Assembly: GCA_030605305.1 (NCBI GenBank)
Contig: JAUWIO010000059.1
Span: 1-5,996 of the forward strand
DNA length: 5,996 nucleotides
Direction: 5' to 3'
Source of the DNA: Actinomycetes bacterium
GTDB lineage: Bacteria; Actinomycetota; Aquicultoria; CAJVYJ01; JAUVQD01
Under the pieces are notes generated by a model. The model did no database searches and was not told where the DNA came from. It was given only the letters and a program-made list of their open reading frames with translations. Shown here one piece after another: positions 1 through 5,712 of this stretch (positions are counted from its first letter, which is position 1; each line of letters opens with the position of its first letter). A program made the position numbers and the translations under genes.

Positions 1-650
1 CTCAGAATGTGGCCGAGCAATTAACAGCGAGAGTGGTTTTCCGGCGGGCAATGAAGAAAGCTGTCAACTCGTCGATGAAGAGCGGGGCTCTAGGTATCAA
101 GATAATGTGCGCGGGCCGCTTGGGCGGAAGAGAGATGTCCCGGACCGAATGGTATCGAGAAGGCCGGGTGCCGCTTCATACACTCCGGGCGCGGGTCGAC
201 TACGGGTTTGTAGAGGCTCCGACGACCTTTGGTCGTATTGGCGTCAAGGTGTGGATATATCAGGGCGAGGTCTTTGGGCCACTGCACCCTGAAAAAGATG
301 AGAAAGAAGGACTGGGGCTGGCTGCTCGCCGCCGTCCGCCGGCCAGACCTAAGCCGTCGATGAGGCCAAAAGCAAGGCCCGTCACTGTGACTCCGGGCAC
401 GAGGAAGCCGGCCGGACAGGCTGGCGCACCGCCGAAGGGAGCCGATAAGGCACCGAAGGCAGCGGCCAAACCGGCTGATAAGGCCCCGAAAGAGGCTACG
501 CCGGCCGAAAAGGCTCCGAAAGCGGACGATAAGGCTACGAAAGCGGCCAAGCCGGCCGATAAGGCACCGAAGGCGGCAGCCGATAAGGCGCCTGCTTCCG
601 GGAAGAAGAAACAAGAGGATGATAAGAATGCTGGTACCGAAGAGAGTTAA
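1..650 (+). CDS. rpsC: 30S ribosomal protein S3 (uS3), C-terminal part with long Lys/Ala/Pro tail; 5' end outside window
   Basis: S3 binds 16S rRNA in the head of the small subunit and, with S4 and S5, lines the mRNA entry channel. The reading frame is open to the window edge (first whole codon at 3), so the N-terminal KH domain, roughly 120 residues by comparison with E. coli S3, lies upstream. The S3 C-terminal domain is unmistakable: [31 protein letters not shown] and [13 protein letters not shown], ending near base 278. About 123 more residues follow: an Arg/Pro-rich linker, Lys/Ala/Pro repeats (441-596), and a charged end KKKQEDDKN. The whole protein would be about 335 residues, against 233 in E. 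coli. The GTG at 9-11 is an internal valine codon, not a start. The stop TAA (648-650) lies 23 bases inside rplP. The tail is real coding sequence as far as frame continuity shows; its function is unknown. Confidence 0.97.
   Translation, partial: QNVAEQLTARVVFRRAMKKAVNSSMKSGALGIKIMCAGRLGGREMSRTEWYREGRVPLHTLRARVDYGFVEAPTTFGRIGVKVWIYQGEVFGPLHPEKDEKEGLGLAARRRPPARPKPSMRPKARPVTVTPGTRKPAGQAGAPPKGADKAPKAAAKPADKAPKEATPAEKAPKADDKATKAAKPADKAPKAAADKAPASGKKKQEDDKNAGTEES
441..596 (+). repeat. Lys/Ala/Pro repeat block in the S3 tail
   Basis: Fifty-two codons encode imperfect copies of a unit resembling ADKAPK, at 441-458, 474-491, 504-521 (as AEKAPK) and 555-572, separated by spacers such as AAAKP, EATP and AAKP. 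The block has 13 Lys, 21 Ala, 8 Pro and 8 acidic residues. At the DNA level, 20 bases at 441-460 recur exactly at 555-574. Composition resembles the disordered tails of histone H1-like and some HU-like DNA-binding proteins, so a flexible basic tail is likely. That is inference from composition only. Confidence 0.85.
613..620 (+). promoter_or_regulatory. Ribosome binding site of rplP, inside the rpsC tail
   Basis: A purine-rich AAGAGGAT lies 7 bases before the ATG at 628. It is contained in the codons for the charged end of S3, so it is translated as part of S3 and also positions ribosomes for L16. It favours the start at 628 over the in-frame ATG at 619, which overlaps it. Confidence 0.65.
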
Positions 651-1038
651 GCACCGCAAAGTCCAGCGTGGCACGATGCGAGGGAATGCTAAGGGTGGAA
701 CCAAGGTCAGCTTCGGCGACTACGGGATCCAAGCTCTCGATAGGGCTTGGATAACGAACCGGCAGATAGAAGCGGCCCGCGTGGCGATGACGCGTCACAT
801 CAAAAGAGGCGGGAAGGTCTGGATCACCATATTTCCAGACAAACCGGTGACCGAGAAGCCCGCCGAGACCCGAATGGGCAGCGGTAAGGGTAACCCGGAG
901 TACTGGGTAGCCGTCGTTAAGCCGGGTCGGATCATGTTCGAGCTGTCCGGTGTATCGGAAGAAGTTGCTCGGGAAGCCATCAGGTTGGCGGCGCACAAGA
1001 TGCCGATCAAGACCCGTTTCGTTAAGCGACAGGATTAG
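628..1038 (+). CDS. rplP: 50S ribosomal protein L16 (uL16)
   Basis: L16 binds 23S rRNA near the A site and the base of the central protuberance and is needed for late assembly of the peptidyl transferase region. The 136-residue product matches the usual family length and begins [11 protein letters not shown], a standard L16 N-terminus. Further signatures are KVSFGDYG (27-33), [13 protein letters not shown] (45-57), [20 protein letters not shown] (69-88) and [10 protein letters not shown] (91-100). An ATG nine bases earlier (619) would add MIR, but the family start and Shine-Dalgarno spacing favour 628. The first 23 bases overlap the end of rpsC in another frame, which suggests translational coupling. 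The stop is TAG. Confidence 0.97.
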   Translation: MLVPKRVKHRKVQRGTMRGNAKGGTKVSFGDYGIQALDRAWITNRQIEAARVAMTRHIKRGGKVWITIFPDKPVTEKPAETRMGSGKGNPEYWVAVVKPGRIMFELSGVSEEVAREAIRLAAHKMPIKTRFVKRQD

Positions 1039-1044
1039 GTGGTC

Positions 1045-1254
1045 ATGGAAGCAAAAGAGATAAGAGATATGAGTGACGAAGAGCTGTCCGGCAAACTCCG
1101 TGATGCCAAGGAAGAGCTTTTCAATCTACGGTTTCAATTGGCCACCGGCCAGTTGGACAACCCGATGAAGCTGAAGGATGCCCGCCGGGCTATCGCGCGA
1201 GTGCAGACGGTTCGGCGGGAGCGGGAATTGGAAACGGTAAAGGCGGAAGGATAA
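1045..1254 (+). CDS. rpmC: 50S ribosomal protein L29 (uL29)
   Basis: L29 is a small helical-hairpin protein near the peptide exit tunnel, where it and L23 help form the docking site for factors that meet the nascent chain. The 69-residue product shows the family layout: [14 protein letters not shown], then a long charged helix with [17 protein letters not shown] (25-40), then a second helix [15 protein letters not shown]. The start is chosen at ATG 1045 because L29 proteins typically begin M-x-A-K-E. An in-frame GTG at 1039, directly after the rplP stop, would add two residues and has AGGA at 1031-1034 before it, so the exact start is not settled. The gap to rplP is 6 bases. Confidence 0.95.
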   Translation: MEAKEIRDMSDEELSGKLRDAKEELFNLRFQLATGQLDNPMKLKDARRAIARVQTVRRERELETVKAEG

Positions 1255-1512
1255 ATGACGGAGAGAGGAAAAAGAAAGTTGAGGGTTGGTCGGGTCGTTA
1301 GCGACCGGGCAGACAAGACCATCAAGGTAGCGGTCGAGTCAAAGGTCAGCCATCCCCGTTACAAAAAGATCATGAAGCAGACCCAAAAGTACACCGCTCA
1401 CGATGCCGGCAATGAAGCCGGGATGGGCGATGTTGTGGAGATCATGGAAACACGGCCGCTCAGTAAGACGAAGCGCTGGCGGCTGACAAAAGTGGTAGAA
1501 AAGGCCGAGTAG
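1255..1512 (+). CDS. rpsQ: 30S ribosomal protein S17 (uS17)
   Basis: S17 is a primary 16S rRNA-binding protein of OB-fold type that helps organise the 5' and central domains early in small-subunit assembly. The 85-residue product is of usual length. It has [17 protein letters not shown] (9-25), the SHPRYKK segment (32-38) and the C-terminal signature [18 protein letters not shown] (58-75). The ATG directly follows the rpmC stop TAA, with GGAAGG at 1245-1250 as its Shine-Dalgarno sequence. In E. coli this gene ends the S10 operon; here it abuts rplN without any gap. Confidence 0.97.
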   Translation: MTERGKRKLRVGRVVSDRADKTIKVAVESKVSHPRYKKIMKQTQKYTAHDAGNEAGMGDVVEIMETRPLSKTKRWRLTKVVEKAE

Positions 1513-1881
1513 ATGATTCAGCAGGAAAGCTTAGTTAAAGTAGCAGACAATACCGGAGCGCGGTCGCTTTTATGCATCCGGGTTCTCGGCGGTAGCCGGC
1601 GGCGTTATGCCCGTGTCGGCGACCTGATAGTCGGGACGGTCAAAACGGCCAATCCCGGCGGCAGCGTTAAAAAGGGCGAAGTGGTACGGGCTGTTATCGT
1701 GAGGACCAAAAAGGAACGGCGGCGCTCTGACGGCACCTATATCAGGTTCGATGAGAACGCGGCTGTAATCTTGACCGATGACCAGAACCCGCAAGGGACG
1801 CGTATCTTCGGCCCGGTCGCTCGCGAATTGCGCGATAGGAATTTCATGAAGATCGTTTCGCTCGCACCGGAGGTGCTCTAA
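1513..1881 (+). CDS. rplN: 50S ribosomal protein L14 (uL14)
   Basis: L14 is a beta-barrel protein on the interface side of the large subunit, making contacts with 16S rRNA at an intersubunit bridge; it is also the docking point of the silencing factor RsfS. The 122-residue product matches the family length exactly. Signatures are MIQQES at the start, ADNTGAR (11-17), CIRVLGGS (21-28), GDLIVGTVK (37-45) and the C-terminal [10 protein letters not shown] (97-106). The start codon touches the rpsQ stop (TAG 1510-1512). Its Shine-Dalgarno sequence is weak (AAAAGG at 1499-1504), so translation may depend on ribosomes finishing rpsQ. The stop TAA overlaps the next ATG by one base. Confidence 0.98.
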   Translation: MIQQESLVKVADNTGARSLLCIRVLGGSRRRYARVGDLIVGTVKTANPGGSVKKGEVVRAVIVRTKKERRRSDGTYIRFDENAAVILTDDQNPQGTRIFGPVARELRDRNFMKIVSLAPEVL

Positions 1882-2207
1882 TGCCGAAGATGAAAATACG
1901 GGCGGGCGACAAGGTGCGCGTTATGGCCGGCAAGGAAAACAAGAAGACCGGTAAGGTTCTTAAGACGATGCCGAAACAAGGACGCATCATCGTCGAAGGC
2001 CTGCACATGATAAAGCGGGCCGTTAAGCCGAACCAAAAGAATCCCCAAGGGGGCTTCATCCAGAGAGAGGGCAGCGTAGACATTTCCAACGTTATGCTTC
2101 TCTGTCCCAGCTGCGATGAACCGGCCCGCATCGGGTACCGGACCGACGAGGGCGGCGAGCGGGTCCGGGTCTGTCGTAAGTGTGAAGCGGATATCGATAA
2201 AGGATAG
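1881..2207 (+). CDS. rplX: 50S ribosomal protein L24 (uL24), four-cysteine form
   Basis: L24 is an assembly-initiating protein that binds the 5' domain of 23S rRNA and sits near the exit tunnel. The 108-residue product has the KOW motif near its N-terminus ([20 protein letters not shown], 7-26), the [10 protein letters not shown] segment (42-51) and a C-terminal pair of CxxC motifs at C75/C78 and C98/C101 with the family pattern [12 protein letters not shown]. The cysteine pairs probably form a zinc-ribbon-like site, as in many bacterial L24 proteins; metal binding is inferred. Its ATG overlaps the rplN stop as TAATG, and a strong GGAGGTG lies at 1869-1875. Confidence 0.97.
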   Translation: MPKMKIRAGDKVRVMAGKENKKTGKVLKTMPKQGRIIVEGLHMIKRAVKPNQKNPQGGFIQREGSVDISNVMLLCPSCDEPARIGYRTDEGGERVRVCRKCEADIDKG

Positions 2208-2209
2208 AT

Positions 2210-2758
2210 ATGGCTCCGAGACTGAAAGAAAAATACCAAAAAGAGATAATCGACTCTCTTAAGACCGAACTGAGCATCACCAATCAGTACGCATTGCCGC
2301 GTATTGAGAAGATCACTGTCAACATGGGTGTGGGGGATGCCACGCAGAACTCCAAGGCCCTTGAGACCGCGGTGGCGGAGTTGACCTTGATAAGCGGCCA
2401 GAAACCGAAGATAACGAGGGCCAAGAAGTCGATCGCCGGGTTCAAGCTTCGCGAGGGACAGGCTATTGGCTGCGCGGTCACTCTGCGCGGGGACCGCATG
2501 TTCGAGTTCTTGGACAGGCTGTTATCGCTGGCGCTACCACGGATCCGTGACTTCCGAGGGCTATCCTTGAAGTCTTTTGATAGCCGGGGAAACTATACTC
2601 TTGGAGTTACCGAACAGTTGATCTTCCCGGAGATAGACTACGATCAAGTTGATCGCGTAAGAGGCATGGATATTACGATAACAACGACCGCCAAGGATGA
2701 TGTGAGCGGTCAGGCGCTGCTCAAAGCGTTTGGGTTCCCGGTTAAGGTCCCGCGCTAG
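2210..2758 (+). CDS. rplE: 50S ribosomal protein L5 (uL5)
   Basis: L5 binds 5S rRNA together with L18 and forms part of the central protuberance, contacting the P-site tRNA and the small-subunit head. The 182-residue product is of normal length. Family signatures are [10 protein letters not shown] (4-13), [11 protein letters not shown] (33-43), [19 protein letters not shown] (63-81), [12 protein letters not shown] (108-119) and the C-terminal LLKAFGFP (170-177). Only two bases separate it from rplX, whose last codons supply the Shine-Dalgarno AAAGGA (2199-2204). In E. coli the S8 repressor binds the mRNA at this junction; I could not recognise an S8-like target here. The stop is TAG. Confidence 0.98.
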   Translation: MAPRLKEKYQKEIIDSLKTELSITNQYALPRIEKITVNMGVGDATQNSKALETAVAELTLISGQKPKITRAKKSIAGFKLREGQAIGCAVTLRGDRMFEFLDRLLSLALPRIRDFRGLSLKSFDSRGNYTLGVTEQLIFPEIDYDQVDRVRGMDITITTTAKDDVSGQALLKAFGFPVKVPR

Positions 2759-2779
2759 TGCAGCCGAGCGGAAGATACT

Positions 2780-2785
2780 GGAGGT
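2780..2785 (+). promoter_or_regulatory. Ribosome binding site deciding the TTG start of rpsZ
   Basis: GGAGGT lies 5 bases before TTG 2791 within the 32-base gap after rplE. It is the best Shine-Dalgarno sequence in that gap and fixes the non-ATG start. Confidence 0.85.
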
Positions 2786-2790
2786 AAATT

Positions 2791-2976
2791 TTGGCGAAGA
2801 AATCTCTGATTGCCAAGCAAAAAAGAAGATCAAAATACAAGACGCGGGCGTACAATCGCTGCTCTCGTTGCGGCCGGCCCCGTGGGTACTATCGTCAATT
2901 CGGATTGTGCCGCATCTGTTTGCGTGAGTTAGCGCATGAGGGCATGATTCCCGGTGTAGTCAAGGCTAGCTGGTAG
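2791..2976 (+). CDS. rpsZ: 30S ribosomal protein S14, zinc-binding short form (uS14, type Z)
   Basis: S14 binds 16S rRNA in the head of the small subunit next to S3 and S10 and is a late assembly protein. The 61-residue product is the short zinc form (C+), with C24/C27 and C40/C43 in the pattern [20 protein letters not shown] and the C-terminal end [11 protein letters not shown]. The start is TTG at 2791, giving [13 protein letters not shown], the expected N-terminus; the Shine-Dalgarno placement agrees. The first in-frame ATG is far inside the gene (2942), after all four cysteines, so it cannot be the start. No cysteine-free paralogue is visible in the window. The short form is common in Actinomycetota, Firmicutes and other Gram-positive-related groups. 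Confidence 0.97.
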   Translation: MAKKSLIAKQKRRSKYKTRAYNRCSRCGRPRGYYRQFGLCRICLRELAHEGMIPGVVKASW

Positions 2977-2985
2977 GGGGCACTG

Positions 2986-3384
2986 ATGAAGACGACAGAT
3001 CCAATAGCGGATATGCTGACCCGGATAAGAAACGGGCACCAAGCATTACATAAGACGGTGACCATGCCCACTTCAACGACTAAGGTGGAGATAGCCAAGA
3101 TACTGGAAGCCGAGGGCTATATCGATGGCCACGAGGTCAAGCAAGACGGTCAATGGCCGGAGTTGGAATTGAAGCTCCGGTACAGCGATGAGAACAAGCA
3201 AGTCATTAGCGGCATTAAGCGGATCAGCAAGCCGGGATTGCGTGTCTATGCCAAGAAAGATAATTTGCCGCGGGTCCTAGGGGGACTGGGTATTGCCATC
3301 CTATCGACCTCGCAAGGCGTGATGACGAACAAACAAGCACGGAAAGAGAATGTGGGCGGCGAGGTCTTAGCCTTCGTTTGGTAG
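2986..3384 (+). CDS. rpsH: 30S ribosomal protein S8 (uS8)
   Basis: S8 binds the central domain of 16S rRNA early in assembly and in E. coli also represses the spc operon by binding its mRNA. The 132-residue product is of normal length. It begins MKTTDPIADMLTRIRNG (1-17), has a middle ISGIKRISKPGLRVY (74-88) and the C-terminal signature GIAILSTSQGVMTNKQARK (102-120), which carries the rRNA-contacting STSxG loop. AGGGGG (2975-2980), overlapping the rpsZ stop, precedes the ATG by 5 bases. The gap to rpsZ is 9 bases. Self-regulation is possible from family knowledge, but no target site was recognised here. The stop is TAG. Confidence 0.98.
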   Translation: MKTTDPIADMLTRIRNGHQALHKTVTMPTSTTKVEIAKILEAEGYIDGHEVKQDGQWPELELKLRYSDENKQVISGIKRISKPGLRVYAKKDNLPRVLGGLGIAILSTSQGVMTNKQARKENVGGEVLAFVW

Positions 3385-3418
3385 GTAAGGGACAGCATAG
3401 TTTTCGAAAGAGGTATCG

Positions 3419-3955
3419 ATGTCAAGGATCGGCAAAAAACCAATAGATATTCCCAGCGGGGTCGATGTGAAGATCGACGGCAGTCTAGTGGCCGTCAAGG
3501 GCCCCAAAGGAGAACTCAGCCAGTCGCTGCCGGCTGAGATGACTATCACGAAAGACGAGAACAAGGTCTTAGTCTCCAGGCCAAGCGATTCACCGAAGCA
3601 TCGGTCATTGCATGGATTGACGCGGTCATTGGTGAACAACATGGTGGCCGGGGTCAGTCAAGGATACGAGAAGACCCTGGAGATAGTCGGGGTCGGATAT
3701 CGGGCGACAAAGAAGGGCCAAGGCCTGGAAGTGGCCGCCGGGTATTCGCATTTGATAATCGTCGATGCTATCCCGGGGATCGAGTTCGATGTACCGATCC
3801 CTACGAAGATACTGATCAAGGGGATAGATAAGCAGCTTGTGGGCGAAACAGCGGCGAGGATTCGCGGCATTCGACCCCCGGAGCCCTATAAAGGCAAAGG
3901 GATCAAGTATGAGGGCGAGCACATCAGGCGAAAAGTAGGAAAGACGGCGAAATAA
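3419..3955 (+). CDS. rplF: 50S ribosomal protein L6 (uL6)
   Basis: L6 binds 23S rRNA near the sarcin-ricin loop and the factor-binding site, and is needed for large-subunit maturation. The 178-residue product has the two-fold repeated L6 domain: it starts [15 protein letters not shown], the first half carries VKGPKGEL (26-33), the second half starts near the GVGYRA motif (91-96), and the C-terminus holds the family signature [11 protein letters not shown] (154-164). The start is preceded by AAAGAGGT (3407-3414), 4 bases away. A 34-base gap separates it from rpsH, the longest in the window; it contains the 8-base palindrome TTTCGAAA (3402-3409) and no clear terminator or promoter. The stop TAA overlaps the rplR start by one base. 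Confidence 0.98.
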   Translation: MSRIGKKPIDIPSGVDVKIDGSLVAVKGPKGELSQSLPAEMTITKDENKVLVSRPSDSPKHRSLHGLTRSLVNNMVAGVSQGYEKTLEIVGVGYRATKKGQGLEVAAGYSHLIIVDAIPGIEFDVPIPTKILIKGIDKQLVGETAARIRGIRPPEPYKGKGIKYEGEHIRRKVGKTAK

Positions 3956-4323
3956 TGGATAAAGCGAAAGCCAAACTCAAGGGTAGAAGAAAAAGGCAAG
4001 CTCGCGTCCGTGGCAAGATTGTCGGAACTGCTGAGCGGCCGAGATTGTGCGTGTACCGGAGCAATGCCGGTATCTATGCACAGATGATAGACGATGGCGC
4101 CGGCCGCACGATGGTCAGCGCCTCGACGATAGACAGTGAGCTGCGCAAGGCATGCTCCGGACTGAGCGGCGGCGAAGCAGCCGCAAAAGTCGGCGAACTG
4201 CTGGCTGCCAGAGCCAAGAAGAGCGACATCGAGAGCGTCGTTTTCGACCGTGGTGGACGCTTATACCACGGTCGGGTCAAGGCTTTGGCGGAAGCGGCCC
4301 GCGCCGGCGGTTTGAAATTCTAG
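3955..4323 (+). CDS. rplR: 50S ribosomal protein L18 (uL18)
   Basis: L18 binds 5S rRNA and, with L5, delivers it to the central protuberance of the large subunit. The 122-residue product has the basic disordered N-terminus ([16 protein letters not shown], 7-22), [11 protein letters not shown] (27-37) and the C-terminal signature [20 protein letters not shown] (97-116). The ATG overlaps the rplF stop as TAATG. The nearest purine-rich stretch (AGGAAAG, 3937-3943) is 11 bases away, so translation is probably coupled to rplF. The codons for the conserved DRGG and YHGR motifs form a perfect inverted repeat, listed separately. The stop TAG is itself part of the rpsE Shine-Dalgarno sequence. Confidence 0.98.
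   Translation: MDKAKAKLKGRRKRQARVRGKIVGTAERPRLCVYRSNAGIYAQMIDDGAGRTMVSASTIDSELRKACSGLSGGEAAAKVGELLAARAKKSDIESVVFDRGGRLYHGRVKALAEAARAGGLKF
4245..4274 (+). repeat. Perfect 10-base inverted repeat inside rplR
   Basis: CGACCGTGGT (4245-4254) and ACCACGGTCG (4265-4274) are exact reverse complements around a 10-base spacer. The RNA could form a stable 10-pair hairpin about 60 bases before the rpsE start. No U-run follows, so it is not an intrinsic terminator. The arms encode conserved L18 residues, so it may be a by-product of protein sequence and codon choice. Confidence 0.6.
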
Positions 4324-4328
4324 GAGGG
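4322..4328 (+). promoter_or_regulatory. Ribosome binding site deciding the TTG start of rpsE
   Basis: AGGAGGG, among the strongest Shine-Dalgarno sequences in the window, overlaps the rplR stop TAG and lies 4 bases before TTG 4333. No ATG in the correct frame lies nearby, so this site fixes the start. Confidence 0.85.
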
Positions 4329-4332
4329 ACTT

Positions 4333-5073
4333 TTGGAGAAGATCGATCCGAACACGCTGGAACTTGAAGAGCGAGTAGTACATATAAATCGCGTCGCCAA
4401 GGTGGTGAAAGGCGGGCGCCGTTTTAAACTAAGCGCCCTGGTGGTCGTCGGTGACGGACAAGGTCACGTCGGCTTCGGCTACGGTAAAGGCAAAGAGGTT
4501 CCCGTGGCCATTCAAAAAGGCGTGCAGGAAGCGAAGAAGAATCGATTTAAAGTACCGAGGAGCGGTTCAAGCATTCCGCATCAGACGATCGGGCGCTTCG
4601 GGGCCGGTCGGGTGCTTGTGAAGCCGGCTTCCAAGGGGACAGGCTTGATCGCCGGCGGTCCGGTTCGGGCATTATTGGAGTTAGCGGGCGTCCACGACAT
4701 ACTCACTAAGTCGATGGGGTCGGCTAATCCGATCAATGTGATCCGGGCGACGGTCGCTGGACTGAAGTCCTTGAAGACACCCGAGGATGTCGCGGCCTTG
4801 CGCGGACGCAGCGTGGCCGAGATCCTGGACTACGAGCCCAGGAAAGAGAAGCCTGAAGCTGCGGCTGAAAAGCCTGAGGTCAAGGCAGCGGAGAAAAACC
4901 CCGCATGCAAGGCCGACGAGAAGAAACCCGCAGCGAAGGTAGCGGAAAAGAAGCCCGCAGCGAAGAAGGCGGCTGAGAAGCCGGCCGCCAAGGCAGCGGA
5001 AAAGAAAGCTGCCGAGAAGAAGCCTGCCGATAAGCCGGCTGAGACGAAGACAAAGGCCAAGGAGTCTGAATAA
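4333..5073 (+). CDS. rpsE: 30S ribosomal protein S5 (uS5) with long Lys/Ala-rich C-terminal tail
   Basis: S5 sits on the solvent side of the small subunit beside S4 and S8, helps form the mRNA entry channel and affects decoding accuracy. The first 165 residues are a complete S5: the double-stranded-RNA-binding-like N-terminal domain with [19 protein letters not shown] (13-31), [18 protein letters not shown] (40-57) and [12 protein letters not shown] (59-70), then the C-terminal domain with [19 protein letters not shown] (102-120), [15 protein letters not shown] (130-144) and [10 protein letters not shown] (156-165). A tail of about 76 residues follows (23 Lys, 23 Ala, 15 acidic, 8 Pro), giving 246 residues against about 166 in E. 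coli. The start is TTG, supported by AGGAGGG. The tail's function is unknown; it is probably disordered. The stop TAA overlaps rpmD by one base. Confidence 0.97.
   Translation: MEKIDPNTLELEERVVHINRVAKVVKGGRRFKLSALVVVGDGQGHVGFGYGKGKEVPVAIQKGVQEAKKNRFKVPRSGSSIPHQTIGRFGAGRVLVKPASKGTGLIAGGPVRALLELAGVHDILTKSMGSANPINVIRATVAGLKSLKTPEDVAALRGRSVAEILDYEPRKEKPEAAAEKPEVKAAEKNPACKADEKKPAAKVAEKKPAAKKAAEKPAAKAAEKKAAEKKPADKPAETKTKAKESE
4846..5040 (+). repeat. Lys/Ala/Glu repeat block in the S5 tail
   Basis: The codons for residues 172-236 encode degenerate copies of a unit like EKKPAAKxA, clearest at residues 196-204, 205-214, 215-222 and 228-236. CCCGCAGCGAAG occurs exactly at 4927-4938 and 4954-4965, a 27-base (nine-codon) period, and CAAGGCAGCGGA occurs at 4881-4892 and 4989-5000. 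One cysteine (C192) sits within the block. The style matches the S3 tail but the unit differs (EKKPAAK against ADKAPK). Confidence 0.8.
5059..5064 (+). promoter_or_regulatory. Ribosome binding site of rpmD, inside the rpsE tail
   Basis: AAGGAG lies 8 bases before ATG 5073. It falls in the last codons of the S5 tail (KAKESE), as the rplP site falls in the S3 tail. Confidence 0.7.
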
Positions 5074-5255
5074 TGGCTAAGCTCAAAATAACTCAAATCA
5101 AGAGCCTGATCGGTCGACGCGAAAAACAGCGCGGTACGGTTCGGGCCCTAGGGCTAAAGCGTATTAATGACTCGGTGGAGCAGGCGGACACGCCAGTCAT
5201 CCGAGGGATGATCAACAAAGTAAGCCATCTCGTCGAGGTGGAAGAGATTTCCTAA
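5073..5255 (+). CDS. rpmD: 50S ribosomal protein L30 (uL30)
   Basis: L30 is a small alpha-beta protein that binds 23S rRNA on the large subunit; it is dispensable and missing in some bacteria. The 60-residue product is of normal length and contains [20 protein letters not shown] (4-23), RALGLKRIN (24-32) and the C-terminal end [18 protein letters not shown] (42-59). Its ATG overlaps the rpsE stop as TAATG, so coupling to S5 is likely. It ends with two in-frame TAA codons in a row (5253-5258), and the second runs into the rplO Shine-Dalgarno sequence. Confidence 0.97.
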   Translation: MAKLKITQIKSLIGRREKQRGTVRALGLKRINDSVEQADTPVIRGMINKVSHLVEVEEIS

Positions 5256-5266
5256 TAAGGAGAGGC

Positions 5267-5710
5267 ATGAGGATCCATGACTTGAAGCCGGCCCCGGGGT
5301 CGGTTAAAAAAAGAAAACGCATAGGCCGGGGACGCAGTTCCGGTATGGGCAAGACCTCTGGTAGAGGCCATGGCGGCCAACTGTCCCGTTCCGGCGGAGG
5401 CAAGGGGCCCGGTTTCGAGGGCGGCCAGAATCCTCTCGCCCGTCGACTGCCTAAGTTGCCTGGCTTCATCAATCATTGGCGGATCGAGTACGCGACAGTC
5501 AATGGCGGCAAGCTGGAACAGTTTGACGTGGGGACCGAGATCAATGCTGAGCAACTAGCCACGGCGGGTATTATCCGCAAGGCACAGATGCCGCTGAAGG
5601 TCCTGGGGGACGGCGAACTTAAGAAGAAAATGACTATCAAAGCAGCGGCGTTTACAGGGACCGCTAAAGAGAAGATCGAGAAAGTCGGCGGCGTCGCCGA
5701 GGTGGTTTAG
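5267..5710 (+). CDS. rplO: 50S ribosomal protein L15 (uL15)
   Basis: L15 binds 23S rRNA inside the large subunit through a long Gly/Arg-rich extended N-terminus and assists its later assembly. The 147-residue product is of normal length. The N-terminus MRIHDLKPAPGS is followed by the glycine-rich segment RIGRGRSSGMGKTSGRGHGG (18-37), then FEGGQNPLARRLPKLPGF (50-67), and a globular C-terminal domain ending KIEKVGGVAEVV. A strong AAGGAGAGG (5257-5265) precedes the ATG; the gap from rpmD is 11 bases. The final codons contain the secY Shine-Dalgarno sequence. The stop is TAG. Confidence 0.98.
   Translation: MRIHDLKPAPGSVKKRKRIGRGRSSGMGKTSGRGHGGQLSRSGGGKGPGFEGGQNPLARRLPKLPGFINHWRIEYATVNGGKLEQFDVGTEINAEQLATAGIIRKAQMPLKVLGDGELKKKMTIKAAAFTGTAKEKIEKVGGVAEVV
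5699..5705 (+). promoter_or_regulatory. Ribosome binding site deciding the TTG start of secY
   Basis: GAGGTGG, within the final codons of rplO, lies 7 bases before TTG 5713. The first in-frame ATG (5941) falls inside the second membrane segment and cannot be the start. Confidence 0.75.
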
Positions 5711-5712
5711 CT

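Noticed and set aside
9..11. GTG at 9 as the start of a short S3-like gene
   Set aside because: The frame is open upstream to the window edge, and the preceding codons (Gln-Asn) fit the continuing S3 sequence, so this is the middle of rpsC.
222..236. Small inverted repeat ACGACC-TTT-GGTCGT in rpsC
   Set aside because: A 6-base stem with a 3-base loop in coding sequence is expected by chance in a window this size, and no U-run follows.
90..996. Long minus-strand open frames opposite rpsC and rplP (90-704, 260-550, 535-996)
   Set aside because: They lie opposite confidently identified ribosomal genes, have low-complexity Arg/Leu/Ser/Ala content produced by the repeats on the other strand, and resemble no family.
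3385..3418. rpsH-rplF gap as a promoter or terminator
   Set aside because: It holds only an 8-base palindrome (TTTCGAAA) and the rplF Shine-Dalgarno sequence. No -35/-10 pair or stem with a U-run is visible.
4830..5096. Minus-strand open frames opposite the S5 tail
   Set aside because: The Ala/Phe/Gly/Ser repeat protein is the mirror of the Lys/Ala/Pro repeat and has no independent support.
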